Assembly: GCF_009497775.1 (NCBI RefSeq)
Contig: NZ_CP031012.1
Location: 2,294,001 to 2,358,000 of the forward strand
Reading direction: 5' to 3'
Origin: Alcaligenes faecalis
Lineage (GTDB): Bacteria > Pseudomonadota > Gammaproteobacteria > Burkholderiales > Burkholderiaceae_B
Length of the DNA: 64,000 nt
The position numbers and the translations under genes were made by a program. Position 1 is the stretch's first letter, and each line of letters begins with the position of its first letter. Under the pieces are notes generated by a model. It did not search any database and was not told where the DNA came from. It saw nothing but the letters and a program-made list of their open reading frames with translations. Positions 17,747-27,545 of this stretch are shown piece after piece.

Positions 17747-20197
17747 TTAAGGCTGAGGCTGAATCAACAGCATCGTGCTGGTTTGCGCATTACGGCGAAT
17801 GTCCGAGTGCGTCACATCCATCGTCTTGCACTCGAAGTTCTCGTACAGCTTTAACTGATCCTCGTAATGCGGGCTGCGTACGCCATTACGATCCGTGAAT
17901 CCGCTTTGGCCGGGCGGCATGGCATCGCAGAACTCCACGCCCTGGGTATCAAACACCACACGGTTGTTTTCCGTGCCACGGTTCTGATAGCCGGTAAAGG
18001 CAAAGGTATTGCCAGAAGTCGTCTGCGGGGTGCCTGTGAAATTCTTGTCACTGAAGCGATGCACCGAGGTCGGCATGGTCCAGCGCTCCATCTGAGTGCC
18101 CTGCTCCTGGCTCAAACGAGCCTGCGCATTTTGCAAAGCAGTGTGCATGATTTCCTGAGAAGAACGCTCACCAAAGACATTCACACGCTTGGGATCAGGA
18201 TGTGCTTCCAACGCCAAAGCACGCAACAGAACCTTGGTGCCCATGCTCAAGTTGATCGAACCGGGGTTGGGGCCTTGCTGGGTAGCAAAACCAGTCTGGC
18301 TGTACATGGCGCGGTGGGACTCGGGCACGACAGGCATCAGGACCTGCTTGTACATTTCTTCCAGCCAGGTTTTGAACAGCACCCGTGCCGGTCCGGTATT
18401 TTGCCCAGCTTGATCGTGTTCCATACCATCCCATGCCAGCAAGGTCGTCAACGCAGCCTTGCTACCATCATTGGCAGGCAGACTTTGCGCCAGCTTTTCC
18501 AGATGCGGACGGAAATAGCGCCAGTTCACATCGCTATAGGACGCCTTCTTGTTGAACGCCCAGATCTCCTGCACGCTGAACACGTCTTTCTGCTGATACT
18601 GGCTGGCCAGCTCGTTCATACGGTCGCCATAGGTCCAGTAGTAAGTATCCGTATTGGTTTTGTCCGGCGCAGGCTTGTTGTTCCAGTTAACCAGATAGCC
18701 TTGGGGTGGGTTGTAGGCTTTGGGAATCGCGTCGAAGCTCTTGGTGCCCTGCCACTCCATGCTGCCATCCCCTTTAGCTGGCACGCGGATATCCTGATCG
18801 GCAGGACGCTGGGGCAAGAAAGCAGGCGAGACATAGCCGATATTGCCGTGCTTGTCGGCGTAGTACCAGTTAATGGAAATAGCCATCTTGCTGGCCTGAT
18901 CCAGAAACTCCGTCCAGTTGCGTGCCTTGGCAACGTTCAACCACGCCAGCAAGGACTGCACCTCATAACCATCCCAGCTGCGTTTCTTGCTGTAAGCCGC
19001 ACCCTGATCGTAATCAAACTGCATCACAGGACCGTGTACGGTGCGCCAGATCGTCATTTCACGATCAGCCTGACCACGCACCTGGATGCGCTCCTTGCGT
19101 TGCTCCATCGTGCGCCAGGCATTGTTGAACCAGTACTGATCAGCACGCGCCGGATTCAGTTTCTCCTGGTACATATCCACCACGTCCTGAGGACCAGCTG
19201 TCGCCCCCCAGGCAATCTCGCTATTGGTGCCAAACAGAACAATCGGATAAGCAAAAGGCGTGTTGCCCACTACATCAAAGCCCGCACCGTGCAGACCGAT
19301 ACCGTAGGTGTAGGCCGGGTTGTACCAGCCAAACTGCGGGCCGTTGATCAGGACCGTAGATCCATCCTGAACACGTTCGGGGCGAGTACTCCACAGATTG
19401 CTGGCCTTGGGTGCAAAGTCTGGGCCACGGCCACCCCAGTGCTTGTCCTGACGCTCCAATTCGGCTTCCAGAACTTCCGAAGAAACATGGGCCAGATTCT
19501 GCGTCCCTGCTTGCGCCTGTGGTTTACGTTCGGCAGCGGGTGCCGGAACGGTGGTGGGAGCGGTCGTGTCATTGACCCACAGCAATTCATCAAACAAGGC
19601 ACGGCCACGTTCCGGGCCGTGCTGTTTTTCCAGAGACTGACGCATGGCCAAGGCGGTCACTTCCAGATTCGTGTCCGAGAAGCGATTGGCCATGGAGCCC
19701 ACCCAGATCATGACCACATCAAAGTCCGTCAGCGGCTCGGGCTGGAAATCAAAATCCACGTATTCTTTGGGCAGCAGCTCTGGACGACGGCGCACCTGCT
19801 CCAGATAGGCGTTATAGCCATCGGCATAGCCACGGAAAATGTCGCACTCGTCCTTGGACAAGGCTGCGATCTGTCGCTGTATGGAAGCGGGTGTGAAGTT
19901 CTGCCGTACCTGCATGTCGTACTTGACGTAGACATCCTGATCGCCAGGGCCCAGGACGGCGGCGGTTGTGCCTACAAAGGAGCGACGCGCCATATCCATC
20001 TGGAACAGCCGGTCTTGGGCGACCGCATAACCATAGCCGTAATACAAACCATAGTGGCTGTCGGCAAAGACGTGCGGCACGCCATAGCTGTCACGCATCA
20101 CCTCTACCGACTGCACCTGCGCGTGGGCCGGTGCCCACGCCAAACCCAAGATCAAACCAGCGGCCGCAACCCCTGTACGAACAAGCCCTTTCTGCAT
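17747..20197 (-). CDS. pac: Penicillin G acylase precursor
   Basis: An 816-residue periplasmic Ntn-hydrolase precursor that hydrolyses the phenylacetyl amide of penicillin G and related amides. The layout is a signal peptide 1-26 (ends AHA|QVQS), alpha chain about 27-228, spacer to 265, and beta chain from Ser266 in KASNLWSTRPERV. Ser266 becomes the N-terminal nucleophile after autocatalytic cleavage. Cys757 and Cys790 (beta-492 and beta-525) are the pair reported to form the disulfide that stabilises the A. faecalis enzyme. The total 26+202+37+551 matches that enzyme exactly. AAGGGA lies six bases before the ATG. No phenylacetate genes are adjacent, so the natural role is not evident from context. 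Confidence 0.97.
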   Translation of the reverse strand: MQKGLVRTGVAAAGLILGLAWAPAHAQVQSVEVMRDSYGVPHVFADSHYGLYYGYGYAVAQDRLFQMDMARRSFVGTTAAVLGPGDQDVYVKYDMQVRQNFTPASIQRQIAALSKDECDIFRGYADGYNAYLEQVRRRPELLPKEYVDFDFQPEPLTDFDVVMIWVGSMANRFSDTNLEVTALAMRQSLEKQHGPERGRALFDELLWVNDTTAPTTVPAPAAERKPQAQAGTQNLAHVSSEVLEAELERQDKHWGGRGPDFAPKASNLWSTRPERVQDGSTVLINGPQFGWYNPAYTYGIGLHGAGFDVVGNTPFAYPIVLFGTNSEIAWGATAGPQDVVDMYQEKLNPARADQYWFNNAWRTMEQRKERIQVRGQADREMTIWRTVHGPVMQFDYDQGAAYSKKRSWDGYEVQSLLAWLNVAKARNWTEFLDQASKMAISINWYYADKHGNIGYVSPAFLPQRPADQDIRVPAKGDGSMEWQGTKSFDAIPKAYNPPQGYLVNWNNKPAPDKTNTDTYYWTYGDRMNELASQYQQKDVFSVQEIWAFNKKASYSDVNWRYFRPHLEKLAQSLPANDGSKAALTTLLAWDGMEHDQAGQNTGPARVLFKTWLEEMYKQVLMPVVPESHRAMYSQTGFATQQGPNPGSINLSMGTKVLLRALALEAHPDPKRVNVFGERSSQEIMHTALQNAQARLSQEQGTQMERWTMPTSVHRFSDKNFTGTPQTTSGNTFAFTGYQNRGTENNRVVFDTQGVEFCDAMPPGQSGFTDRNGVRSPHYEDQLKLYENFECKTMDVTHSDIRRNAQTSTMLLIQPQP

Positions 20198-20351
20198 ATC
20201 TGTCCCTTGTTTTTATGATACTGAAAATTCTTATGAACCTAAAATATTGAAGCCAATACAAATAGGAAATCACAATGTAAAGCAATCAGGATCGAAAACA
20301 AGTAAGGGCTTGCCCTAGTCAGCGCTGCTGAACAGGGACTTGAAAACGGAC

Positions 20352-21764
20352 TTAGAAAGACACCAGACGACCGGGATTTACCGCGCTCATCATGCCTATC
20401 GCGGCCTTGACCACAGGGATAGCCAGACCCGATAACTGGTGGCCCAGAGGAATGCTGCGGTGGGTGATGTCCGTCAGCATGGCAAAGTCCTCGTTACGAC
20501 CCATCACGTCGTCACTAATGGCTTTACCAATACGCACGGTTTGCGCCACGCCGTGGCCACTCCAGCCATGCACCATGTAGACGGGCACCGCGTCCTCGGT
20601 TTTGCGCGAGTCGGTCGCCCCGTTCAGGGTGAAGTCACTGATCCCGCTCCAGGAAAAGTCCAGCTGCACCTGCTCCAGCTGCGGGAAAACCGTCTGGATA
20701 CGATCCAGCAAGTAGTCATTGATACGGTCAGGGGACCAACTGGTACCTGTACCCTGCCCGCCAAACAACAAGCGGTTTTGACGCACGGCACGGTAATAGT
20801 CGATCTGGAATTGCGTGTCATACACCGCGCGGTCTGTTGGCAGAAGCTCACTGACCGGACACTCCAGCGGCTCGGTCACACCCACATAGGTATAGAACGG
20901 GACGGTGGTATTGGACTGCGTAGGCAAGAACTGCGAGGTCGTGTCATGCACGGCCAGCACCAAAGCCTGACGCGCCAGAATCGTGCCACCGGGGGTGATG
21001 GCCAAAGCACCTTTTTCTGTCTGCTCGATCTCCTCGACCGGGCTGCCTTCATACACTCGACCGCCATGCTGAACCAGGCCGTAAACCAGACCACGCAGCA
21101 GCGCCAAGGGATGCAGTTGACCACCCAAGGTATCCACCACGGCACCGTGATACAGCGGCGAGCGGATTTCCTGCTCCAGCTCGTAGCTACCCACAATTTC
21201 CACACTGGTATCACCCAGGTAGCGGCGGGCATCCGCCCCCTCCACCAAAGCACCCATATGGCCTGCATGAACGGCAGCCGTCAAATGGCCACGACGACGA
21301 TCAAAGTCCAGCTCGTAATCCTGAGCAATCTGATCGAGCAGATCCATGGCTTCATGCGAGGCAAAGCGCCACAAGCGACGAGCCTCATCCAAAGGCAGAT
21401 GGGCAATCATGTCTGCGGCCTCCCAACGGGCCAGGCCTGGTGTTAACTGGCCGCCGTTACGGCCTGATGCCGCGGAGCCAATACTGTCTTTTTCCACCAG
21501 CACCACATCCAGACCGGAGCGGGCCAGGTGCAAGGCGGTAGAGGCACCCAGCAAACCACCACCCACGACCAGCACATCACATTGCGTGTCGGCTTGCAGA
21601 GGGTCAAAGCGGTTCCAGGGAGCAAGTGATGCTTCGTAATACGTCGCGGGCGCGACGGTTTCGTTCAGATGATCTTTTCGCCAGTTCCACAATCGGGGGT
21701 TACTGACCAGCAAGCTCTCTGCACTGGAAACATCGTTTAAAAGAGTGGGTTTAGAAATAAGCAT
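20352..21764 (-). CDS. FAD-dependent amine/amino acid oxidoreductase (DadA/PuuB-like)
   Basis: A 470-residue DAO-family flavoprotein. The FAD dinucleotide-binding motif VLVVGGGLLGASTALHLARSG lies at about 64-84, and SGRNGGQL (about 99-106) is typical of PuuB-type gamma-glutamylputrescine oxidases and related enzymes. The C-terminal half contains GGQGTGTSWSPD and the FAD-contacting HGWSGHGVAQT. The N-terminal about 55 residues before the Rossmann motif (with YYEASLAPWNR) also match this subgroup. It probably oxidises a primary or secondary amine. It is divergent from a TetR gene across a region holding two operator-like palindromes. It lies upstream of the acylase but separated by 154 bases. 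Confidence 0.85.
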   Translation of the reverse strand: MLISKPTLLNDVSSAESLLVSNPRLWNWRKDHLNETVAPATYYEASLAPWNRFDPLQADTQCDVLVVGGGLLGASTALHLARSGLDVVLVEKDSIGSAASGRNGGQLTPGLARWEAADMIAHLPLDEARRLWRFASHEAMDLLDQIAQDYELDFDRRRGHLTAAVHAGHMGALVEGADARRYLGDTSVEIVGSYELEQEIRSPLYHGAVVDTLGGQLHPLALLRGLVYGLVQHGGRVYEGSPVEEIEQTEKGALAITPGGTILARQALVLAVHDTTSQFLPTQSNTTVPFYTYVGVTEPLECPVSELLPTDRAVYDTQFQIDYYRAVRQNRLLFGGQGTGTSWSPDRINDYLLDRIQTVFPQLEQVQLDFSWSGISDFTLNGATDSRKTEDAVPVYMVHGWSGHGVAQTVRIGKAISDDVMGRNEDFAMLTDITHRSIPLGHQLSGLAIPVVKAAIGMMSAVNPGRLVSF

Positions 21765-21901
21765 AAATGTCCTGTGTCTGTCACGGCCTTTTGGCCGCCT
21801 GGATCACAGAGCGGAATGCTCCGGTGACGCCCCGTCAACGCGGCGTTCCGTTCTGTCTCGTTATCAACACCGCGTCGTAAAAACGGGGTGGAACGATCTT
21901 C

Positions 21902-21939
21902 TTCTACACTGTAGAATTAATTTATTCTACTCTGTAGAG
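21902..21939. promoter_or_regulatory. Two tandem palindromes, probable TetR operators
   Basis: TTCTACACTGTAGAA (21902-21916) is a perfect 7+1+7 palindrome. TTCTACTCTGTAGAG (21925-21939) repeats it with one arm-end mismatch. The centres are 23 bp apart, about two helical turns. They sit between the divergent oxidoreductase and TetR genes, the classic position for an autoregulating TetR dimer pair. Confidence 0.75.
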
Positions 21940-21992
21940 TTAAACTTGGCAAATCTGCCCTCTCCACTATCTGGTTCGACAAAGGAACTCTA

Positions 21993-22661
21993 TTGGCCCA
22001 AGCACCCGCCACGCGCACGCGAAAACTAAATAAGGACGAGCTGGTCATGGCCGCCGTCACCTTGATGGAGGAAGCCGGGGACAGCGGCTTTTCTTTACGC
22101 AAACTGGGGGAGCGAGTCGGCTGCGATCCAATGGCCGTGCTCTATCACTTCAAGTCCAAAGAAGGCTTGTTACGTGCAATGGCGGATTATTTAACGGGTC
22201 GCATTCAAGCGGTAGACACCGACTTGTCGTGGACAGAGCGACTTTATGAACTGGCCCGGCAGTACCGCGAACTGGCCTTGAACCATCCGCAGACCTTCAG
22301 GCAGATGCAGCGGTTTCTGAATACCGGCAAGGCTGACTATCTGGTTCTTGAGCAGGTTTATCGCGCTTTGCGTGATGGCGGCTTGAGCGACGCCGAAATC
22401 CCCGCCGCCTGTGTAGGCTGGTACGCCGCCCTCTACGGCTTGATTCAAGGAGAGCTGGGCGGGCTGATACGGCCAGTGACCGAGGAAGAGCTGAAGGAAC
22501 TGGAACAATGGCCTGCCGAGGACGTGCCCATGTTGCGCCAGATTCTGCCCCGCTTTGTGCACCTGCAATCCGAGCAGGTATTCAAAATGATGATGGAACT
22601 GATACACGATGGTTTGATTGCCCATGCGGGGAAAGCGGCGACGCCTGCCACAGAGCAATAA
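21993..22661 (+). CDS. TetR/AcrR-family transcriptional regulator
   Basis: A 222-residue repressor. The N-terminal helix-turn-helix covers about residues 14-60 (DELVMAAVTLMEEAGDSGFSLRKLGERVGCDPMAVLYHFKSKEGLL), and the C-terminal ligand domain is not assignable to a known effector. The start is TTG at 21993 with AAAGGA six bases upstream; the first in-frame ATG would cut into the DNA-binding domain. Divergent position and the two palindromes upstream suggest it represses the FAD oxidoreductase gene and itself. It is convergent with rlmD, with a terminator between. Confidence 0.88.
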   Translation: MAQAPATRTRKLNKDELVMAAVTLMEEAGDSGFSLRKLGERVGCDPMAVLYHFKSKEGLLRAMADYLTGRIQAVDTDLSWTERLYELARQYRELALNHPQTFRQMQRFLNTGKADYLVLEQVYRALRDGGLSDAEIPAACVGWYAALYGLIQGELGGLIRPVTEEELKELEQWPAEDVPMLRQILPRFVHLQSEQVFKMMMELIHDGLIAHAGKAATPATEQ

Positions 22662-22702
22662 GCCAGAGGCTGGTTTAGCAAAGGCCTCCTTGGGAAAACA
22701 AG

Positions 22703-22744
22703 AACGCCCCACAAACTGGAACTTTGTCCAATTTGCGGGGCGTT
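22703..22744. terminator. Bidirectional terminator between tetR and rlmD
   Basis: AACGCCCC (22703-22710) pairs with GGGGCGTT (22737-22744), extended inward by ACAAA/TTTGC pairing. T-rich sequence follows on the plus strand (TTATAT) and TCTTGTTTTCCC on the minus strand. Confidence 0.78.
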
Positions 22745-22769
22745 TTATATTCAGCCCGCCTGGGCGTTC

Positions 22770-24080
22770 TTAGCGCGTAAAGACCGCAATCGATTCCACG
22801 TGTGCCGTGTGCGGGAACATGTTCACCACACCGGCCGATTCCAGCGTATAGCCACCTTGGTGAACCAATACACCGGCATCACGAGCCAGGGTACCTGGGC
22901 TACAGGACACATAAACCAGACGCTCAGGACGTTCGTGCTTTTCCAGCTGAGCCAAAGCGGTAGCCACAGCAAAGGCACCATCACGAGGCGGGTCAATCAA
23001 CATGCGATCAAAATGACCCAGATCACGCAGCCATTGCACGTCCACTTCAAACAGGTTCAGCGTTGTGAACTTTGCCTTGTCCTGCAAGTCATGAGCCAAG
23101 GCCGCTTCACCGGCACGCTCGGTCAAGGTGCTGCTGCCTTCAATCCCGACCACTTCGGCGGCACGACGTGCCAGCGGCAGGCTGAAGTTACCCAGGCCAC
23201 AGAACAGGTCCGCAACACGATGCTCGGGCTTGACGTCCAGCAAGGTCAAGGCGCGCGAGATCAGGCTGCGGTTAATGTCGTGGTTCACTTGCGTAAAGTC
23301 CGTAGGACGATACGGCATGCGCAAATCAAATTCAGGCAGTGCGTAAGCCAGCTTGTCCGCATCTTCTCGCAGCAAGGGATGCGCCGTCTCCGGGCCCTTG
23401 GGCTGCAGCCACCAGCTAATGTCATGCTCTTGGCCGAAGCTCTGCAAACGCTGGATATCCTCGCTGGTCAACGGCTCCATATGACGCAAGGTCAAGGTCG
23501 TGATCTTGTCGCCCATGGCCAGCTCAATCTGCGGCAGGCGATCCGGGCGGGACAAGCCAGCCAGACAGGAGCGCAAGGGTTCCAGCAAGGCAGAAACCTT
23601 GGCGGGCAGCACTCGACATTCAGTCATGTCCACCACATAGCGGCCATTCTTTTCACGGAAACCGACCAGCACCCCACCCTTTTTAGGCACGTAGCGCATG
23701 GAGAAACGGGCGCGATAACGGTAGCCCCAGTAAGGGCCGTGCAAGGGCGCCAGCACGCGGCCTGGCTGAACCTTGCCGATATGGCCCAGAGAATCTTCCA
23801 GCACACGCTGCTTGACCGCAACCTGAGCCGAGGGCTCCAGATGCTGCATGGCACAGCCGCCACAGACACCAAAGTTGGGACAGGGAGGCTCGGCACGCTG
23901 CGACGAGGCTTTCAACAAAGCCGTCATGCGGGCTTTATCGTAGGAATCCTTGGAGCGCACCGTCTCGGCCAGCACTTCCTCGCCGGGCAAGGCGCCTTCC
24001 ACAAACACCACTTTGCCGTCTTTATGAGCGACGCCGCGCCCTTCCAGATCCAGCGATTCAATTAACAATACGTCAGACAT
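22770..24080 (-). CDS. rlmD: 23S rRNA (uracil(1939)-C5)-methyltransferase RlmD
   Basis: A 436-residue SAM-dependent enzyme. An N-terminal TRAM domain ([31 protein letters not shown]) is followed by the iron-sulfur cluster cysteines ([10 protein letters not shown]), the SAM site [16 protein letters not shown], and the catalytic region DPPRDGAF and [13 protein letters not shown], whose Cys attacks the uracil. This is the RlmD (RumA) layout. The ATG giving [10 protein letters not shown] was chosen, since longer frames add residues without family support. In many Burkholderiales it follows rpoS after nlpD; here it follows nlpD directly. Confidence 0.93.
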   Translation of the reverse strand: MSDVLLIESLDLEGRGVAHKDGKVVFVEGALPGEEVLAETVRSKDSYDKARMTALLKASSQRAEPPCPNFGVCGGCAMQHLEPSAQVAVKQRVLEDSLGHIGKVQPGRVLAPLHGPYWGYRYRARFSMRYVPKKGGVLVGFREKNGRYVVDMTECRVLPAKVSALLEPLRSCLAGLSRPDRLPQIELAMGDKITTLTLRHMEPLTSEDIQRLQSFGQEHDISWWLQPKGPETAHPLLREDADKLAYALPEFDLRMPYRPTDFTQVNHDINRSLISRALTLLDVKPEHRVADLFCGLGNFSLPLARRAAEVVGIEGSSTLTERAGEAALAHDLQDKAKFTTLNLFEVDVQWLRDLGHFDRMLIDPPRDGAFAVATALAQLEKHERPERLVYVSCSPGTLARDAGVLVHQGGYTLESAGVVNMFPHTAHVESIAVFTR

Positions 24081-24374
24081 TCGATAAAAACCTAAATAAG
24101 CGTCCTGCCAAGCAGAATGGCGCAGTTGCATTGCTGCAAACGATGGCGAATCGCTGATTTTACAATGAGCATTCGGCACAACGGGTAAAAACAAGCAGAA
24201 CGCGACAATGGCGGTTCAACAACACGATGGAATCCCTTATATCCGAGCCGAACAGGAGACATAGCCATCAAGTCCGGGGGATTTCCTTTCACCCCGTCAT
24301 TCCGTACCAAACCGCCAAACGCGATCCACAAAAAAAGCGGCCAGAAGCCGCTTTTTTCAGTCCAGATACCGAGC
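24081..24374. other. 294-base gap between rlmD and nlpD with no gene
   Basis: No rpoS reading frame or recognisable remnant is seen. The only clear element is the nlpD terminator at 24331-24357. The minus-strand sequence upstream of rlmD presumably carries its promoter, but I could not pick a convincing one. Confidence 0.5.
24331..24357. terminator. nlpD terminator
   Basis: AAAAAAGCGGC and GCCGCTTTTTT form a stem with a 5-base loop, T-runs on both strands. It lies directly after the nlpD stop. Confidence 0.85.
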
Positions 24375-25199
24375 TTAACGCGTAGGCAGATACGAGATCG
24401 GGTTGACCGGCGTACCGGAACGACGAATCTCGAAGTGCAGTCGTGGCGAGGTGGTGTCAGACTGACCCAGATCGGCAATACGCTGACCCTTGGTCACTTG
24501 CTGGCCAGTTTTGACGTGCAAGGTGCTGTTGTGAGCATAGGCCGTAATAAAGCCATTGCTGTGACCGACCAGAACCATGGAGCCCAGACCGCGCACACCG
24601 TTACCGGCGTACATGATCTTGCCATCAGCAGCGGCAACCACGGGATCGCCTACTTTGCCTTCAATATCAATACCCTTGGTCGAGGCATTGAAACCCTGGA
24701 TGATCTTGCCGCTGGCAGGCCAGCCCCAGGCGATCAGGGCCGCATCACTGGCGCGAGGTGCAGACACGGGCGTCTCAGTCTTGACCGGAGTGGCCGGGCT
24801 GACTGGCGAGGTCTGTGTGCTACCGCTACCGGCTGGGCGAGTTGCCACCGCCGCCATCGAGGTGTTGCCATCCAGACGCAAGGTTTGACCCACGCGCAGC
24901 ATGGAAGGATCCGTAATCTGGTTCAACTGGATCAGCGAGTTCACGTCCATGCCGTGCGCTTGTGCAATCTTGTAGAGCGTATCGCCAGGGCGCACCACAT
25001 AGGTACCCGAGGCACTGCTGACGCTGCCTGCCGCCGAAGAGGAACTCAGGTCAGTGACTGGGGCACGCTCATTACGGCTTGCACAACCAGCCAGCAGGGT
25101 ACTGGTGACCACAGCCGCCACCAGGCACTGACGAGGCGTCAAGAACCACTGTGTACCGGTGGAAGCAGCGGTTAACGGTAACCTGACTGCATGCTGCAT
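24375..25199 (-). CDS. nlpD: NlpD-like lipoprotein, amidase activator (LysM + degenerate M23)
   Basis: A 274-residue outer-membrane lipoprotein. The lipobox LLAGC places the lipidated Cys at 39. A LysM domain (YVVRPGDTLYKIAQAHGMDVNSLIQLN) spans about 66-110, then a Pro/Thr-rich linker, and a LytM/M23 fold at about 155-274. The zinc ligands are degenerate: the usual HxxxD motif reads KGIDIEG and HxH reads RLHFE. Like E. coli NlpD, it is therefore expected to activate a cell-wall amidase (AmiC) rather than cut peptidoglycan. It is the last gene of surE-pcm-nlpD. Confidence 0.9.
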   Translation of the reverse strand: MQHAVRLPLTAASTGTQWFLTPRQCLVAAVVTSTLLAGCASRNERAPVTDLSSSSAAGSVSSASGTYVVRPGDTLYKIAQAHGMDVNSLIQLNQITDPSMLRVGQTLRLDGNTSMAAVATRPAGSGSTQTSPVSPATPVKTETPVSAPRASDAALIAWGWPASGKIIQGFNASTKGIDIEGKVGDPVVAAADGKIMYAGNGVRGLGSMVLVGHSNGFITAYAHNSTLHVKTGQQVTKGQRIADLGQSDTTSPRLHFEIRRSGTPVNPISYLPTR

Positions 25200-25222
25200 A
25201 TAAATCTCCTGAGAATATCTGA

Positions 25223-26047
25223 CTAAATCTGGGTTCCGGCTCGCATCGGTACGAAGCGAACCGCATCAAGTTCTTCACGACGCCAAGTAGCCTGTCCGGT
25301 GCGTTCCACCAAAACCAGACGCTGTTGTGTCGTACCTTCAGGGGCGATCAGTCTCCCCCCCAATGTTAATTGTTCCAATAAGGTTCTGGGAATGACCGGA
25401 CCGGCTGCCGCCACAACAATAGCATCATATGGTGCAGCCGCAGGGTAACCTTGCATTCCGTCACCAAACATTATTCGAGCCCGTTGCGACAGCCCTAATT
25501 GGCGCATGTGATCGCGGGCCATATCGCACAAACCTTTGATACGTTCTACGGCATACACTTCTTTGACCAATTGTGCCAAAACAGCAGCCTGATAACCACA
25601 TCCAGCTCCCACTTCCAGCACCTTGGCCGGTATTTTCTGGTCACACACCAGGCTGATCATATGGGCCACCACCCAAGGCTGAGAGATGGTCTGCGCAAAG
25701 CCAATGGGCAAGGCATCATCTTCATAGGCCCGGCTGGCCAAACCCTGATCAACAAACTGATGGCGCGGTACTGCTTGCATGGCCGCCAGCACTCGTTCGT
25801 CGGTAATTCCCTGACGGCGCAAGCGCTCGATCATCATGCCACGCGAGCGTTCCGAGTTCAAACCCAGGTTGACACTTGTTGACACTTGCGGTGACAAACC
25901 GGCCGATGGTGTCGGTTGTAACTGACCCCGTTGCACAATACGTGTATTGCTGTTGCTGGCAGACAGACCACTACCCAGGCTGGACTTGCCAAACCGGTTC
26001 CGAGTGCCGTCTGCAAAAGGATAGCGCTTGCCTGGTTTACTTGTCAT
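25223..26047 (-). CDS. pcm: Protein-L-isoaspartate O-methyltransferase
   Basis: A 274-residue repair enzyme that methylates isoaspartyl residues in damaged proteins. The methyltransferase core begins around [20 protein letters not shown] (about residue 72) and includes [18 protein letters not shown] (SAM site) and [14 protein letters not shown]. About 70 residues of low-complexity N-terminal extension precede the core, so the protein is longer than the usual 210-220. The ATG chosen overlaps the surE stop by four bases, which supports the long form. An internal start near MMIERL remains possible. Confidence 0.9.
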   Translation of the reverse strand: MTSKPGKRYPFADGTRNRFGKSSLGSGLSASNSNTRIVQRGQLQPTPSAGLSPQVSTSVNLGLNSERSRGMMIERLRRQGITDERVLAAMQAVPRHQFVDQGLASRAYEDDALPIGFAQTISQPWVVAHMISLVCDQKIPAKVLEVGAGCGYQAAVLAQLVKEVYAVERIKGLCDMARDHMRQLGLSQRARIMFGDGMQGYPAAAPYDAIVVAAAGPVIPRTLLEQLTLGGRLIAPEGTTQQRLVLVERTGQATWRREELDAVRFVPMRAGTQI

Positions 26048-26784
26048 TGCATCCAGTCCCGCAATCCGGCCAGTTGCTCATGGTGGGTCAGGTCCGCGCG
26101 CAAGGGGGTAATGGATACCGCTCCTTGTTCAACTGCACCGAAATCCGTGCCCTGCTCGCTATCGGACACGCCACCGACACGGCCAATCCAATACACGGGC
26201 TCGCCATAAGGCGTCTGGCTTTTGACAACCGGCTCTGAAGGATGACGCTTGCCCAAGCGGGTGACTTGCGTACCCTTCAAGGCTTCGTAGGGCAAACAAG
26301 GAATGTTCACGTTCAGCAAGGTATTGGCCGCCAGCGGCTGCTTCTGACAACGCTGTACCAGATCCCGTGCCACGCGCGCCGCGCTATCCAGGTTCTTCCA
26401 GCCGCGCTCGATCAAGGAAAACGCAATCGCGGGAATACCAAACAAATGGCCTTCCATGGCGGCCGCTACCGTGCCCGAATACAGGGTGTCGTCGCCCATA
26501 TTGGCGCCGTTATTAATGCCGGACACAATCAGATCGGGGCGAAAATCCAGCAGGCCTGTCAGGGCCACGTGCACGCAATCGGACGGTGTACCATTAACAA
26601 AATAAAAACCATTGCTGGCCTGGCGCAGCGACAGGGGACGATTCAAGGTCAGGGAATTGCTGGCACCGCTGCAATTGGTCTCGGGTGCAATGACAGTCAG
26701 CTCGCCCAGTCCTTGCAAGGCTTCATACAAAGCCTCGATACCGGCTGCTGTATAGCCATCATCGTTGGAGACCAGAATACGCAT
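26044..26784 (-). CDS. surE: 5'/3'-nucleotidase SurE
   Basis: A 246-residue metal-dependent nucleoside monophosphatase of the stationary-phase survival cluster. It opens [19 protein letters not shown], where the two Asp residues bind metal. It also has [26 protein letters not shown] and [20 protein letters not shown], the full SurE signature. It is the first gene of a tightly packed minus-strand operon with pcm (4-base overlap) and nlpD. Confidence 0.95.
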   Translation of the reverse strand: MRILVSNDDGYTAAGIEALYEALQGLGELTVIAPETNCSGASNSLTLNRPLSLRQASNGFYFVNGTPSDCVHVALTGLLDFRPDLIVSGINNGANMGDDTLYSGTVAAAMEGHLFGIPAIAFSLIERGWKNLDSAARVARDLVQRCQKQPLAANTLLNVNIPCLPYEALKGTQVTRLGKRHPSEPVVKSQTPYGEPVYWIGRVGGVSDSEQGTDFGAVEQGAVSITPLRADLTHHEQLAGLRDWMQ

Positions 26785-26900
26785 GCTTTACTTTTTCCGT
26801 TAAAAATCTAACAGGGGCAGCAAATTGTACCTGCTGCCTTTGGTATTTTGCTGCAAGGCCGGTAGAATCCGCGCAACAATAATTGTGGAGCTCAATCCTC

Positions 26901-27542
26901 ATGAACGCCGTTTCTTTTGCTGTGGCCGCCCCGCTTGTCGCCCTCTTGTCCTATTTGCTGGGATCCCTGCCGTTTGCCGTAATCGTCAGCAAGATCATGG
27001 GCTTGCAAGATCCTCGCACCTTTGGTTCGAAAAATCCGGGAGCCACTAATGTACTACGTAGCGGCAATAAAAAAGCAGCCATTCTGACCTTGCTGGGCGA
27101 TGCGTTCAAAGGCTGGCTGGCTGTCTTTCTGACCCAACAAGCAATCAGCCTCTGGGGATGGCCCGCCAGCCTGCTGGGCATCAGCGCCTTCTTTGCCTTT
27201 TTCGGCCATCTCTACCCTGTCTTTCTGGGCTTCAAGGGTGGCAAGGGCGTCGCGACTGCCATCGGCGTCATCCTGGCTCTCCTGCCCTGGCTGGCGTTGG
27301 CAACCATCGCTACCTGGCTGATTATTGCCTATGTCAGCCGCTACTCGTCCCTGGCGGCCATCATCAGTGCCATCTTCGTGCCCTTGTTTTACCTGCTGGG
27401 TGCCAAGGTCGCCTGGCCCATGAATGCGTCAATTGCCACGGCTTTTGTTCTGATCAGCGCCTTCTTGCTGTGGCGTCACCAGGAAAACATTCGTCGTCTG
27501 ATGACGGGCAAAGAAAGCAAGATCGGTTCCAAGAAAAAATAA
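26901..27542 (+). CDS. plsY: Glycerol-3-phosphate acyltransferase PlsY
   Basis: A 213-residue polytopic inner-membrane enzyme that transfers the acyl group of acyl-phosphate to glycerol-3-phosphate, the first step of phospholipid synthesis. The three conserved loops are visible: [22 protein letters not shown] and the [10 protein letters not shown] glycine-rich loop, with GHLYPVF between helices. GGAG lies about ten bases before the ATG at 26901. It is divergent from surE and convergent with tsaD, ending three bases from the tsaD stop. Confidence 0.93.
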   Translation: MNAVSFAVAAPLVALLSYLLGSLPFAVIVSKIMGLQDPRTFGSKNPGATNVLRSGNKKAAILTLLGDAFKGWLAVFLTQQAISLWGWPASLLGISAFFAFFGHLYPVFLGFKGGKGVATAIGVILALLPWLALATIATWLIIAYVSRYSSLAAIISAIFVPLFYLLGAKVAWPMNASIATAFVLISAFLLWRHQENIRRLMTGKESKIGSKKK

Positions 27543-27545
27543 GCG

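Noticed and set aside
17867..20218. 783-codon open frame antisense to penicillin acylase
   Set aside because: It is the shadow of the acylase gene on the other strand; its translation has no domain pattern and the acylase is certain.
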